From JAYFQE01 sp034927345 (lineage in GTDB: Bacteria; Bacillota; Clostridia; Saccharofermentanales; UBA5734), in NCBI GenBank assembly GCA_034927345.1, contig JAYFQE010000004.1, positions 1-64,000 of the forward strand: DNA of 64,000 bases. Reading direction: 5' to 3'. Made by a program: the position numbers and the translations under genes. Below, one piece after another: positions 32,468-41,294 of the stretch (position 1 is its first letter; each line of letters starts with the position of its first letter). The notes below the pieces were generated by a model. The model ran no database searches and was not told where the DNA came from. It worked only from the letters and a program-made list of their open reading frames with translations.

Positions 32468-33286
32468 ATGTTGTCATTACCGGTTGCTTTGCAAGTTTAT
32501 TCTGTCCGGGACGCTGCGCAAAGTGATTTCCAGGGCACGATGCAGAAAATCAAAGACATGGGTTATCAAGGCGTTGAATTAGCCGGATTATATGGCTTGC
32601 CGGCCGATGAAATTCATCGGATCCTGGATATTGTCGGCTTAGCCGCGATATCGGCGCATGTGCCGATAACCGAACTGATCGACGATCCGGAAGGCACCAT
32701 TGCCCAATATATGACCATTGGCTGCAAATATATCGCCATCCCCTACCTGAGTGACGAAATGCGCCCCGGCGCGCCGGGCTTTGGGCAGGTCATCGAGAAA
32801 ATTCACCTGATTGCCCATCAATGTGCCAAGCATGGCATCGGCCTTTTATATCACAACCATGATTTTGAATTTGTCCGCATGCCGGACGGCTCTTACGGCT
32901 TGGATTACTTATATCAGGCTGTTCCGGCCGATCTGCTCCAAACGGAGTTGGATACTTGCTGGATCAATGTCGCCGGTGAATCGCCGGTCGCTTATATCGA
33001 GAAATATGCCGGCCGTTGCCCCCTGGTCCATTTTAAAGATTTCTACCGGACAAGCAAGAAACGCAGCGGCCAGCTCTATGAATTGATCGGCCAGGCTAAA
33101 AAGGCCGATCGCGGGCAGGACTTTGAATTCCGTCCGGTCGGTCATGGCTTGCAGGATGTTCCGGCCTTGTTGAAAGCAACGATCGCGAGCGGCGCCGCAT
33201 GGATTGTTGTTGAGCAAGACCAGTCTGTGGGACGAACGCCGCTTGAGGCTGCGGAGATGAGCATCCGCTATCTGCGTTCGTTATAA
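32468..33286 (+). CDS. sugar phosphate isomerase/epimerase-like TIM-barrel protein
   Basis: A 272-residue protein of the xylose isomerase-like (AP endonuclease 2) superfamily. It begins LPVALQVYSVRDAAQSDF and keeps the metal-site elements YHNHDFEF, LDTCWI, HFKDF and VVEQDQ, which supply His, Asp and Glu ligands. Family members isomerise or epimerise free sugars and inositol derivatives. AAAGGAG lies ten bases upstream of the ATG. It is divergent from the glycyl radical enzyme operon and is followed by a strong terminator, so it forms a single-gene unit. The substrate is unknown. Confidence 0.88.
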   Translation: MLSLPVALQVYSVRDAAQSDFQGTMQKIKDMGYQGVELAGLYGLPADEIHRILDIVGLAAISAHVPITELIDDPEGTIAQYMTIGCKYIAIPYLSDEMRPGAPGFGQVIEKIHLIAHQCAKHGIGLLYHNHDFEFVRMPDGSYGLDYLYQAVPADLLQTELDTCWINVAGESPVAYIEKYAGRCPLVHFKDFYRTSKKRSGQLYELIGQAKKADRGQDFEFRPVGHGLQDVPALLKATIASGAAWIVVEQDQSVGRTPLEAAEMSIRYLRSL

Positions 33287-33308
33287 CCAAATTATTCCGG
33301 CTTTTATC

Positions 33309-33340
33309 AAGCGGCATACGGTATTCGTACGCCGCTTTTT
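33309..33340 (+). terminator. rho-independent terminator
   Basis: AAGCGGCATACG (33309-33320) pairs with CGTACGCCGCTT (33326-33337), with one mismatch, and is followed by TTT. It ends the isomerase-like transcript. Confidence 0.8.
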
Positions 33341-33353
33341 GTGGGGGGCTGGC

Positions 33354-33407
33354 GCAACATCATAGAGATACAGCAATAAAATGAATGACCAGAGTCTATG
33401 ATGTTGC
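33354..33407. repeat. inverted repeat with 13-bp perfect arms
   Basis: GCAACATCATAGA (33354-33366) and TCTATGATGTTGC (33395-33407) are exact inverse complements around a 28-base centre, with seven A residues after the right arm. It lies after the isomerase terminator and upstream of the membrane LuxR gene. It could be an operator, a terminator on the minus strand or a small mobile-element remnant. Confidence 0.5.
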
Positions 33408-33440
33408 AAAAAAATACATTAAGATGGACATGAAGGGATC

Positions 33441-33495
33441 GGACTCCAAGGATCGGCAGAAAGGCAGGAATGCCGGAATAGATTCCTTGCGGTCC
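33441..33495 (+). ncRNA. candidate structured leader RNA upstream of the membrane LuxR gene
   Basis: Nested pairings on the plus strand: GGAC with GTCC (33441-33444 and 33492-33495), CAAGGA with TCCTTG (33447-33452 and 33484-33489), and an inner CGGCA with TGCCG (33454-33458 and 33471-33475) over a 12-base purine-rich loop. It ends about 35 bases before the start codon. I do not recognise it as a known riboswitch; a regulatory leader is an inference from the pairing. Confidence 0.4.
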
Positions 33496-33529
33496 AAGTT
33501 TCGATAAAGCCCTCGGTAAGGATGAAAAG

Positions 33530-35065
33530 ATGCCGAATCAATGCGGGAAACCGGATCAGCGCCCAAAACGACGAAGTCATTTGCTGCCGTTTTTATTACA
33601 CCTTTGGCAGCCGCATGAAAATCTGGGCCTTCGCCATGTGCAAAAGAAACACGCCGTTTATTTTCTTGCCTTGATCCTGGCGCTGGTTCTTGCCGATATG
33701 CAGCTGAGTTTTTTTCTGAGCGAAGAGCGCCTTGGGACGCTGGATTCTTCTGCTTTAATGAATTTAAGCTACAGCCTTGCAGCCGGCATCGTTCTTTTCC
33801 TGCGGCTTAAGGACATCCGAAGGTATAGCCGGATCAGCGCGGCTATGGCTTTGCTGGGTTATTTTTGCTGGTTGTTGATGCCCACGGCGCAGCTAAAATT
33901 GATTTCGGTCTTATTTTGCTGGGCCGGCCTGGGCGGCTGCGCGGCCGGCGCCGTTTATGCCTATGCGTTTGTGCTGGTCAATGCGGAACGGCTGATGACG
34001 ATTTTATTGATTATCGCCAATTCGTCGCTGGTTCTTTTGCTTTATGAATGGAAAGAATCTCTGCACTGGCTGGGACAACCTCTGTCGCTGGTCTTGATCC
34101 TGGCTTTGGCGATCTGTATTTTCCGGTTCCGGAAGGATGATCTGCAGCTTGTTCCGGCTGCCGTGCGGCCGGCTTCCAAGAGTTCATTTGTGATTCTGTT
34201 TTGTGTCATCGCTTTTTTCACCATTAATCTGTTTGGCGAAACGATGCTGCGCCAAGGCCATTTCAACCGGCTGCTCTATGCCATGGGCGTATATCCGGCT
34301 GTCTGTCTGGCGATCATTCTGCAAATTGTCATGAAACGAAATGTCTGGAATCTCTGGAATGTTTTTCAAGTCTGCTCTGTGGTGGGCATTCTTTTTATGA
34401 CCTTGGCCCAATCTGAACAGGTTTTTGCCGCGGGCACTTTCATTTTCGGAATCGCGGTCGGCGCCGGATATATCGTTGTCTTTTATCTGGCCGGCGGTAT
34501 GATTCAAAGAAGCGGCAGCTTTATCTTCTTTAAAAAAGCTTTGTTTACCGCTGTGATTATTCCCTTGCTTCCGAGCCTGGCATCCAGCATGCTCGCCCGT
34601 TATAATCCGCAAGCCATGCCCCTGGTAACGCTGGCTTTGTCGGTATTTTCGCTATTGCTTTTTACGTTGTACAGCCCGGCGCTTTACCGTTACATTCTCC
34701 GCAGCGAATGGCTGGATGCCGGCGATCCGGCAGCAGACACAAAGAAGGAGCGGTCCTTTGACGGACTGGGCCTGACGCCCCGGGAAAAGGATGTCTGCGC
34801 CTTGCTTCTGGAAGGATGTACATTGCGCCAGATATCCGGTACGCTCAAGATCAGCTATTCTACCGTCAATACTTATTGCACCAGCCTTTACCGCAAGCTG
34901 GCGATTAACAGCCGGACCGAATTGTTCGTCAATTATGGCGCTTCTGCCCGTACAAGCGGGCCGCCGGAGCCGGCCCGGCGGGAACGTTATGCCGCCGCGG
35001 CCCCGATGCCCGGACAAAGAGATCCGGCGCCGGAGCATATGCCTGATTCCGGAGATGAAGGATAA
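33530..35065 (+). CDS. multi-pass membrane protein with C-terminal LuxR DNA-binding domain
   Basis: A 511-residue protein. Residues about 40-395 contain about twelve hydrophobic segments in an MFS-like arrangement (FLALILALVLADM, LAAGIVLFLRL, VILFCVIAFFTINLFG). The C-terminal part (about 410-475) is a LuxR/GerE helix-turn-helix (LGLTPREKDVCALLLEG, STVNTYCTSLYRKLAINSR). Such membrane-LuxR fusions occur in anaerobic Actinobacteria and Clostridia and are thought to act as one-component sensors in the membrane; ligands are mostly unknown. TAAGGA lies seven bases before the ATG. A small LuxR protein with a closely similar DNA-binding domain follows 170 bases downstream. Confidence 0.85.
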   Translation: MPNQCGKPDQRPKRRSHLLPFLLHLWQPHENLGLRHVQKKHAVYFLALILALVLADMQLSFFLSEERLGTLDSSALMNLSYSLAAGIVLFLRLKDIRRYSRISAAMALLGYFCWLLMPTAQLKLISVLFCWAGLGGCAAGAVYAYAFVLVNAERLMTILLIIANSSLVLLLYEWKESLHWLGQPLSLVLILALAICIFRFRKDDLQLVPAAVRPASKSSFVILFCVIAFFTINLFGETMLRQGHFNRLLYAMGVYPAVCLAIILQIVMKRNVWNLWNVFQVCSVVGILFMTLAQSEQVFAAGTFIFGIAVGAGYIVVFYLAGGMIQRSGSFIFFKKALFTAVIIPLLPSLASSMLARYNPQAMPLVTLALSVFSLLLFTLYSPALYRYILRSEWLDAGDPAADTKKERSFDGLGLTPREKDVCALLLEGCTLRQISGTLKISYSTVNTYCTSLYRKLAINSRTELFVNYGASARTSGPPEPARRERYAAAAPMPGQRDPAPEHMPDSGDEG

Positions 35066-35235
35066 CCTCATTAGAACTAATGATACCTTTTAAGTAAACC
35101 GGCGAGCTTCATTTGGCTTTCTCATGTGAATTAATGACTGCCGAAAATGCAATCATCTGTTTATGATGGGAATCGTAACTGACAATCAGGCTTTGTTTGG
35201 CACAACAAACTGAGAAAGGAGGATTGAGGCAGACA

Positions 35236-35601
35236 ATGGGATTGATAAAGCAACTGAAGCGGGCAATCTTGCCCGTCAGGTCAGCAGAAGCCGCACCGGC
35301 TGACATTCATGCCGGCCCGGCCGGTTCGCTGGAGCAGGAACCCGCTCAGACTATAAAAACCGGTAAGCAAAGGAAGGATCTGACAGATAAAAAAACCCGG
35401 GTTCAATCCTTGACGCAACGCGAGCAAGAGACCTTTGCGCTGCTGTTGGACGGATACACTTTGAAAGAAGCCGCGCAGCAGATGGGCGTCAAATATTCGA
35501 CCGCCAACACCCATATGACGGAGCTTTACCGGAAACTGGGCATTAACAGCCGGGCAGAACTGATTATCTATTACCGTGAATTTAATAATGCATCGGAATG
35601 A
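35236..35601 (+). CDS. small LuxR-type DNA-binding protein without sensor domain
   Basis: A 121-residue soluble protein. The first 50 residues are low-complexity and basic; residues about 55-115 form a LuxR helix-turn-helix (LTQREQETFALLLDGYTLKE, STANTHMTELYRKLGINSRAEL). Its end is clearly paralogous to that of the membrane LuxR gene just upstream (YRKLAINSRTEL there). No receiver or ligand domain is present. GAGG lies six bases before ATG 35236; an in-frame TTG at 35224 is an alternative. It may compete with, or form mixed dimers with, its membrane partner; this is inference. Confidence 0.82.
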   Translation: MGLIKQLKRAILPVRSAEAAPADIHAGPAGSLEQEPAQTIKTGKQRKDLTDKKTRVQSLTQREQETFALLLDGYTLKEAAQQMGVKYSTANTHMTELYRKLGINSRAELIIYYREFNNASE

Positions 35602-35681
35602 CCGGAACATTTCCTTGATTAATGTATGAGCAATGGAAAATCGGCTCTGCGGAAGCAAAACCGAGCAATTATGGAGGAAAC

Positions 35682-36293
35682 ATGAACATGAAGAAAAACA
35701 AATGGATTCATCTGCTGACGTTTATCCTGATAGGGATCATGTTGCTGGCGGTCACCGGCTGTTCGTCGATATCCAAAAAAATCGGCGAACAGATCGGCGC
35801 GAAGATCAGTGACGAGGTGGGCAAGCAGGTCAGCAACGCGACCGATGACGACCAGGAAGAAACAGATGATAATCAGGGCGGCATAACGGAAAACAACAAT
35901 GAGGAAACCGAGAATAATGATGAACCCGAAGAGACTGTTGAACATATGAAATACAAGATGGACGACGTCGAGTACGAAACAGGAGAGAACCTGAGCTGGC
36001 CGGCGGCCATGATGGCTAATCTGCCGGAATTCAAAGCCAATGTGATTATGACCGCCTATAATACGAAAACCAAAGCTGTTGTCATCAGCTACAAGGCGGG
36101 AAAAACCGAAGACGCTAAAGCTTTTGGAAAGAAATTAGCGGATCTCGGCTACAGCTCGGATCTTGAGGGAGAGACGGAGGAAGGCGGCTATACCTTCAGC
36201 GGCGCCAATGACGAAGGCTGCCTGGCGCTGATCTTGCATAACGGCGACGGGACCGGCGCGATCACCTATGATCCGTCCAACGCGGACAATTAA
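35682..36293 (+). CDS. lipoprotein of unknown function with acidic linker
   Basis: A 203-residue exported lipoprotein. The signal peptide ends in LLAVTGC, with C27 as the lipidated residue. A short amphipathic stretch (SISKKIGEQIGAKISDEVGKQ) leads to a strongly acidic, Asn-rich linker (about 50-87), and a compact C-terminal domain of about 110 residues follows (NLSWPAAMMANLPEF, VVISYKAGKTEDAKAF, GYTFSGANDEGCLALIL). I do not recognise a named family for the domain. GGAGG lies before ATG 35682. It is downstream of the two LuxR genes and may be under their control. Confidence 0.75.
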   Translation: MNMKKNKWIHLLTFILIGIMLLAVTGCSSISKKIGEQIGAKISDEVGKQVSNATDDDQEETDDNQGGITENNNEETENNDEPEETVEHMKYKMDDVEYETGENLSWPAAMMANLPEFKANVIMTAYNTKTKAVVISYKAGKTEDAKAFGKKLADLGYSSDLEGETEEGGYTFSGANDEGCLALILHNGDGTGAITYDPSNADN

Positions 36294-36377
36294 TCGGCAG
36301 CTTACGAGTTATGATGATCGGAGCTGGATCAAGGCAGATTTTATTTATGTAACAACCCCGCAAGACCATTTTTATGT

Positions 36378-36421
36378 CAGGTACGGCGTAACCCGAAAGG
36401 GCTGCGCCGTACCTGCTTTTT
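36378..36421 (+). terminator. rho-independent terminator
   Basis: CAGGTACGGCG (36378-36388) pairs perfectly with CGCCGTACCTG (36405-36415), with an inner CCC-GAAA-GGG hairpin and a CTTTTT tail. It ends the lipoprotein transcript. Confidence 0.9.
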
Positions 36422-36553
36422 AGCCGGTTGGATGAGACAAAAATCGCCGCCGGATTTATTTCGGTATGACGGATCGAACGAGAAAATAAACAGCAATAAT
36501 TACGCAAGAAATGATATTTAACCGAAAATATTAGCAATCTTCTGACCATTATC

Positions 36554-36581
36554 TTTACTATTTCCGGCGCCGTGCTAAGAT
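36554..36581 (+). promoter_or_regulatory. promoter of the Lrp-transhydrogenase operon
   Basis: TTTACT (36554-36559), 16 bases, TAAGAT (36576-36581) with TGC just before it (extended -10). It lies 45 bases before the Lrp start. Confidence 0.5.
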
Positions 36582-36625
36582 ATTCTCAGAATAGACGACA
36601 ATCAAAGTAAGCCGCTGGAGGATCT

Positions 36626-37081
36626 ATGGATCAAGTTGATATCAAAATCCTCGATTGTTTACGGGCGAATGCCCGGATGTCTGCATCAGTTATTGGTGAA
36701 CATGTAAATCTATCAGTTTCTGCCGTCATCGAGCGGATTAAGAAACTGGAAAATCAAGGGATTATTAAACAATACACCGTTGTCCTGGATTCCAAGCTGA
36801 TCGGCAAGGACATTGCCGCATTCATCTCGATTAGCCTGGAACACCCGAAATACAATGCCGGTTTTATCGAGAGCGTGAAAAACAACGGCCAGATAACCGA
36901 ATGCCATTATATAACCGGCGATTCGGATTTTATTCTCAAAGTGATCACCGATTCGACCCAATCCCTGGAGGGTATTCTGAACTTGATCAAGAGCATCAAG
37001 GGCGTTTCGCAGACGAAAACCCTGGTGGTTTTGTCGACGCTAAAGCGTGATGTATCCGTTTTGCCGAATGAAATAAAATAA
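36626..37081 (+). CDS. Lrp/AsnC-family transcriptional regulator
   Basis: A 151-residue regulator. The helix-turn-helix lies in the first 60 residues (VDIKILDCLRANARMSASVI, SVSAVIERIKKLENQGIIKQY), followed by a RAM ligand-binding domain (AFISISLEHP, GDSDFILKVITDS, TKTLVVLSTLKRD). GGAGGATCT lies before the ATG. It precedes the transhydrogenase genes by 22 bases and is probably cotranscribed with them, so it may tune redox balance to amino acid supply. Confidence 0.92.
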   Translation: MDQVDIKILDCLRANARMSASVIGEHVNLSVSAVIERIKKLENQGIIKQYTVVLDSKLIGKDIAAFISISLEHPKYNAGFIESVKNNGQITECHYITGDSDFILKVITDSTQSLEGILNLIKSIKGVSQTKTLVVLSTLKRDVSVLPNEIK

Positions 37082-37103
37082 GTAACAGGACAGGTGACGC
37101 GAG

Positions 37104-38261
37104 ATGTTGATTGGCATTCCCAAAGAAATCATGCATGGGGAACAGCGTGTGGCTGCCATCCCGGAAACTGTAGCCAAAATGGTGCAGGACGGCCATCAGG
37201 TTATGGTAGAAAAGAATGCCGGCGAGGGCGCTTTCTATCATGACCGGCAGTATGCGGAGGCCGGAGCGCAGATCATGGACGATGCGGCGGCGCTTTACAG
37301 GCAGGCGGACTTGATTCTGAAAGTCAAAGAACCCTTATACAATGAAAGCCTGAAGTGTTCGGAAATCGATCTGATGCATGCCGGACAATATTTAATCACT
37401 TTTATTCATCCGGCCTCGCCGGTCAATCACGCTATGGTCAGAGCAATGGCGGCTAAAGGCATCATCGGGCTGACCCTGGATGGCGTGCCGCGCATCTCGC
37501 GGGCTCAGAACATGGATGCTTTGACGTCAATGAGTACTTGCGCCGGCTATAAAGGCATGTTGATCGCCGCTTCGGAACTGGCTAAATTCATGCCGCAGAT
37601 TTTCTGCGCCGTCGGTATGATCCGTCCAACGAACGTTCTGGTTATCGGCACCGGCGTCGCCGGTCTGCAGGCGATCGCCACCGCCAAGCGCCTGGGCGCG
37701 GTCGTTTATGCCGCCGACATCCGGCCGGATGCCGCCGAACAGGCGAAAAGCCTGGGCGCGAAGCTGATCGAGACCGGTGTTCCGGCGGATATCGCGGTCG
37801 GCAAAGGCGGCTATGCCATGAGCCTGCCGGAAGAGTGGCTGGCCCGGGAACGGCAGGCTTTACGGGAGACGGTGGCTAAAATGGACATCATCTTCTGCTC
37901 GGCTCTGGTGCCCAGCCGGCTGGCACCGGTCATCCTGACAGACGACATGGTCGCGGCCATGGCGCCGGGGTCGGTTATTGTCGATATCTCCATCGACCAA
38001 GGCGGCAACTGCGCGATTACCGATCCGGGTGAAATATCGGTCAAGCATGGCGTCACCATCAACGGCATCAAGAACATTCCGGGCATGCTGCCGGTCAGCT
38101 CAACCTGGATGTTTGCCAATAATCTCTATAATCTGGTCCAGTATCTGACCCGCGGCGGAAATCTGGTTCTCGACCGGCAGGATGAGATTGTAGCGTCGAT
38201 TCTGACGACAATCGACGGCCGGATCGTTCACGCGGCCGCTCTCGAGGCCATGAACGCCTGA
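37104..38261 (+). CDS. pntAA: NAD(P) transhydrogenase subunit alpha, soluble part
   Basis: A 385-residue protein related to alanine dehydrogenase. The N-terminal domain reads LIGIPKEIMHGEQRVAAIPE, and the NAD-binding Rossmann fold begins with TNVLVIGTGVAGLQAIATAKRLGA near residue 175. The region from about 230 (YAMSLPEEWLARERQ) and the motif GSVIVDISIDQGGNC are typical of transhydrogenase domain I. Domain II is missing from this chain and is encoded by the next gene, so this is the three-subunit arrangement. Alanine dehydrogenase is ruled out by the two membrane subunits downstream. Confidence 0.92.
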   Translation: MLIGIPKEIMHGEQRVAAIPETVAKMVQDGHQVMVEKNAGEGAFYHDRQYAEAGAQIMDDAAALYRQADLILKVKEPLYNESLKCSEIDLMHAGQYLITFIHPASPVNHAMVRAMAAKGIIGLTLDGVPRISRAQNMDALTSMSTCAGYKGMLIAASELAKFMPQIFCAVGMIRPTNVLVIGTGVAGLQAIATAKRLGAVVYAADIRPDAAEQAKSLGAKLIETGVPADIAVGKGGYAMSLPEEWLARERQALRETVAKMDIIFCSALVPSRLAPVILTDDMVAAMAPGSVIVDISIDQGGNCAITDPGEISVKHGVTINGIKNIPGMLPVSSTWMFANNLYNLVQYLTRGGNLVLDRQDEIVASILTTIDGRIVHAAALEAMNA

Positions 38262-38274
38262 AGAGGTGATGACG

Positions 38275-38589
38275 ATGCATCCACTGATCCTGGTTCTGAT
38301 CTTTCTCGTGGCGACGCTGATCGGTTATAAACTGATCAGCCAGGTGCCCAGCCTTTTACATACCCCCTTGATGTCCGGAATGAATGCCCTGTCCGGCATC
38401 ACGGTTCTCGGCGCTTTAACTGCGGCAGGCGCTGCTGTTCATACCGGGAACCGCTTATTGGGCTATATCGCTATTATCATGGCGATGGTCAATGTAGCCG
38501 GCGGATTTGGCGTAACTGAGCGGATGCTCCGTTTCTTCAGACCGAAGAACAATCCGCTGGAACAGAATAAAGGGGATAACCATGAGTGA
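38275..38589 (+). CDS. pntAB: NAD(P) transhydrogenase subunit alpha, membrane part
   Basis: A 104-residue membrane protein with three or four hydrophobic helices (HPLILVLIFLVATLIGYKL, SGMNALSGITVLGAL, LLGYIAIIMAMVNVAGG). It ends FGVTERMLRFFRPKN, as in the small membrane subunit of transhydrogenases. ATG 38275 is preferred because AGAGGTG lies six bases before it; ATG 38269 is too close. It overlaps the beta subunit by eight bases. Confidence 0.92.
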   Translation: MHPLILVLIFLVATLIGYKLISQVPSLLHTPLMSGMNALSGITVLGALTAAGAAVHTGNRLLGYIAIIMAMVNVAGGFGVTERMLRFFRPKNNPLEQNKGDNHE

Positions 38590-39991
38590 TCTGATCTATT
38601 ATCTGATATGCGGCGCGCTGACCATCGGCGTACTGGCCGGCATTGCGTTGATGAGCCGGGTCCGCACGGCAGTTCCGGGAAATCGGCTCAGCGCGGTTTG
38701 CACGGTTCTGGCGATTCTGGTTACCTTATACCGGAATGGTTTGTTATCTGATCTGGGGCTTTGGCTATGTCTGGCCGCCGGTTTGGGTATCGGCATCGTG
38801 GTGACCTTACGGGTAAAAATGATCGAAATGCCCCAGATGGTGGCCTTGTTGAACGGCCTGGGCGGAGCGGCTTCTGCGCTGGTAGCCATGATTGCTCTGA
38901 CAGACGGCGTGCCGCTTGACGCTTTTTCGTCGGCGACTGCGGCTTTGGCCTTAATTGTCGGATTGATTACGTTGACCGGCAGTCTGATTGCTGCCGGAAA
39001 ACTGCATAAACTGATTGCCCAAAAGCCGGTAGTCTGGCCATATCACTTGTTCATCACTTCAGGTTCGCTGGCCGTTTCGCTGCTGGCCTTGCTGGCGCTG
39101 ACCGCCGGCTGGCTGCCGGCGGCGGGTATGATCATCATTATGGCCGCCGCCTCGTCATTTTTTGGCGTTGCCTTCGCGATCCGTGTCGGCGGCGCCGATA
39201 TGCCGATTACCATCTCTCTGCTCAATTCACTGTCCGGCGTTGCCGGGTCAATTGCCGGCATGGCCATCGGCGACCCCCTGCTGGTGGCTATCGGCGGTAT
39301 TGTCGGCGCTTCCGGCCTGCTTTTGACGCAAATCATGTGCCGGGCGATGAACCGTTCCCTTCTGGACATTATTCTGGGGAAAACCGCCGGCGGCCCGGTC
39401 CGGGAAAAAGCCGCGGAAGCCTTGCCGGCCGCCTCCGACGCGCCGGCAGCGGCAGCGGCAGAACCGGCCGGTTCCGACAGTCCGGCTGATCCGGCCGAGC
39501 TTTTACGCCAGGCCAGGCGCGTTATAATTGTGCCGGGGTACGGTATGGCTCTGGCTCAGGCTCAGGACCTGGTTAAGCGGCTGGCCGATAAATTGGAGAA
39601 GATGGGCGCCGTGGTGCAATTCGCGATTCATCCTGTCGCCGGCCGTATGCCGGGCCATATGAATGTCCTGCTTTGCGAAGTGGACGTGCCTTATGAGAGC
39701 TTACACGAGATGGAGGAAATCAATCCGCAGTTTGCCGACTGCGACGTGGCGATTGTTATCGGAGCGAACGATGTCATCAATCCGGCCGCCAACACAGCGA
39801 CCGGGACCCCGATTTACGGCATGCCTGTTTTGGCGGTTGAAAAAGCCCGTCAGGTCATCATCTGCAATTATGACCTGAAGCCGGGCTATGCCGGAGTGGA
39901 TAATCCGCTCTATACCAGAAACAAAGGCGTTACGCTGCTTCTGGGCGACGCGAAACAGACCTTGGCCCGTCTTTTGGCGGATCTGGAGTAA
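38582..39991 (+). CDS. pntB: NAD(P) transhydrogenase subunit beta
   Basis: A 469-residue protein with about eight N-terminal membrane helices forming the proton channel (LNGLGGAASALVAMIAL, FAIRVGGADMPITISLLNSLSG). A disordered Ala/Pro-rich linker lies at about 280-305. The C-terminal NADP-binding domain has VPGYGMALAQAQ, AIHPVAGRMPGHMNVLL and DVAIVIGANDVINPAA. Together with the two alpha parts it couples hydride transfer between NADH and NADP to proton flow and can supply NADPH. It is the last gene of the operon. Confidence 0.95.
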   Translation: MSDLIYYLICGALTIGVLAGIALMSRVRTAVPGNRLSAVCTVLAILVTLYRNGLLSDLGLWLCLAAGLGIGIVVTLRVKMIEMPQMVALLNGLGGAASALVAMIALTDGVPLDAFSSATAALALIVGLITLTGSLIAAGKLHKLIAQKPVVWPYHLFITSGSLAVSLLALLALTAGWLPAAGMIIIMAAASSFFGVAFAIRVGGADMPITISLLNSLSGVAGSIAGMAIGDPLLVAIGGIVGASGLLLTQIMCRAMNRSLLDIILGKTAGGPVREKAAEALPAASDAPAAAAAEPAGSDSPADPAELLRQARRVIIVPGYGMALAQAQDLVKRLADKLEKMGAVVQFAIHPVAGRMPGHMNVLLCEVDVPYESLHEMEEINPQFADCDVAIVIGANDVINPAANTATGTPIYGMPVLAVEKARQVIICNYDLKPGYAGVDNPLYTRNKGVTLLLGDAKQTLARLLADLE

Positions 39992-40054
39992 ATCGGCCGG
40001 CACGGTCGCTTGAACGATAAACGGTTCAGTTCCAGCCGCGACGCGGGATGATTT

Positions 40055-41014
40055 CTAAAAAGGCGTAATGATCCGGCCATATCCGGAGAAAGGATTATCG
40101 ATGGTAATCCGGCCGACCTGAGTATCGCCGATGCCGCTGTACAAGTCCACGCGGCCATCGGTGCGCGGCACCAATCCGGCCGTAAAAGCACAATCGGCGA
40201 GTTCGGGCATCTTGGCCGGACCGGCCGGGTAGCAGGAACGCGTGCCGATTAATTTGACTGTTTCCAACTGGTGATGATCAGGATCGAAAATAAAAGCGAT
40301 ATTGGTATAAAGCATGTTTGTTTTGCCGGTTTGCTCATCGACAACCCGGCAGGCTTTATGGCCGGCGACGCCGATCAGATGACTGTCGAGCAGATAGCAC
40401 TGATTGCAGCTGCCCCATTCCTCCGGCTGGAGGAGACCGTCGATCGGTTTAGCTTTTTCAATAATATGGGCGTCTAGTTGATCCAGATCCTCAATGACGG
40501 TAAAACCGATGTCGGCAGCCCGGGCGCCCGGGCCGGACGACTCATGGCGCGGCCGGGAAAAGACGCCGATATGTCCGCTGGCCATTTTGACCAGGCGGAT
40601 ATCTTTCATATGGTCAGGACCGGTTGTGAAATAAGTCATATCATCCAGCTTTTCTCCACGATAAAAATAACCGTAATACGTGTCGATCTTGCCCCGGCTG
40701 TAGCGGACATGTGTGCCGCCCATCACCAGCTGGTCATCAATCTTGCTGATATACGGATCCTCAAGCTGATAAATCATGGAATCAGGAACCACAGTCCAGT
40801 CATCCGGTCCGGTCTGACGGAAGAGCCTTACCCAAGAGCGGGCCCATTCGGAGCGCTTTTCAATCCTGGCGTATAGATAAGTTCCGCCGGTCCAAATGAA
40901 GGGGATGGACGGATTGTAAACATCAAAACCGGGAACGCCATGAAAAGTCAAAACAGCTTGGTCGTAGATTTTCTTCCCGGCTTCAAACCGGGCTTTTTCT
41001 GCCTGCAGAGACAT
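40055..41014 (-). CDS. DUF1861 family protein (GH130-like beta-propeller)
   Basis: A 319-residue protein that fits DUF1861: YNPSIPFIW and YLYARIEKRSEWARS near the start, LEDPYISKIDDQLVMGGTH near residue 87, HIGVFSRPRHESSGPGA, EEWGSCNQCYLL, and PAKMPELADCAFTAGLVPRTDG near the end. The repeating pattern is that of a five-bladed propeller related to GH130 mannoside phosphorylases, and EDP is a conserved motif of that fold. Whether it is a hydrolase, a phosphorylase or only a binding protein is not established. No signal peptide is seen. AGAGG lies eight bases upstream. It is a single-gene unit, convergent with pntB. Confidence 0.82.
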   Translation of the reverse strand: MSLQAEKARFEAGKKIYDQAVLTFHGVPGFDVYNPSIPFIWTGGTYLYARIEKRSEWARSWVRLFRQTGPDDWTVVPDSMIYQLEDPYISKIDDQLVMGGTHVRYSRGKIDTYYGYFYRGEKLDDMTYFTTGPDHMKDIRLVKMASGHIGVFSRPRHESSGPGARAADIGFTVIEDLDQLDAHIIEKAKPIDGLLQPEEWGSCNQCYLLDSHLIGVAGHKACRVVDEQTGKTNMLYTNIAFIFDPDHHQLETVKLIGTRSCYPAGPAKMPELADCAFTAGLVPRTDGRVDLYSGIGDTQVGRITIDNPFSGYGRIITPF

Positions 41015-41294
41015 AAAGAAAACCTCTTTTCAAGTGTCAGCCAACAAACAGCTTGTTGGCTGTGCGATGTTTAACGCGGACAAAATCAGACAGCGCCGGC
41101 GCCCACGACAATCAAGTGAGTATATCGAAGCAAGGTGTACCCTCATTTTCGTTCATTTTCCGGCCGTTGTAAAGATTAACCGGTCATTGTTTCATCAAAG
41201 AACAGCCTGGCATTGAGTTTCTGAAAATAGCTCCTTGTTCCGGCGGGCATTGATCAGTCAGTGTAAAATCGAGCGTAAACAAAATCAAAAACTG

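Noticed and set aside
37104..38261. Alanine dehydrogenase
   Set aside because: The next two genes encode the membrane subunits of a transhydrogenase, which fixes the identity as its soluble alpha part.
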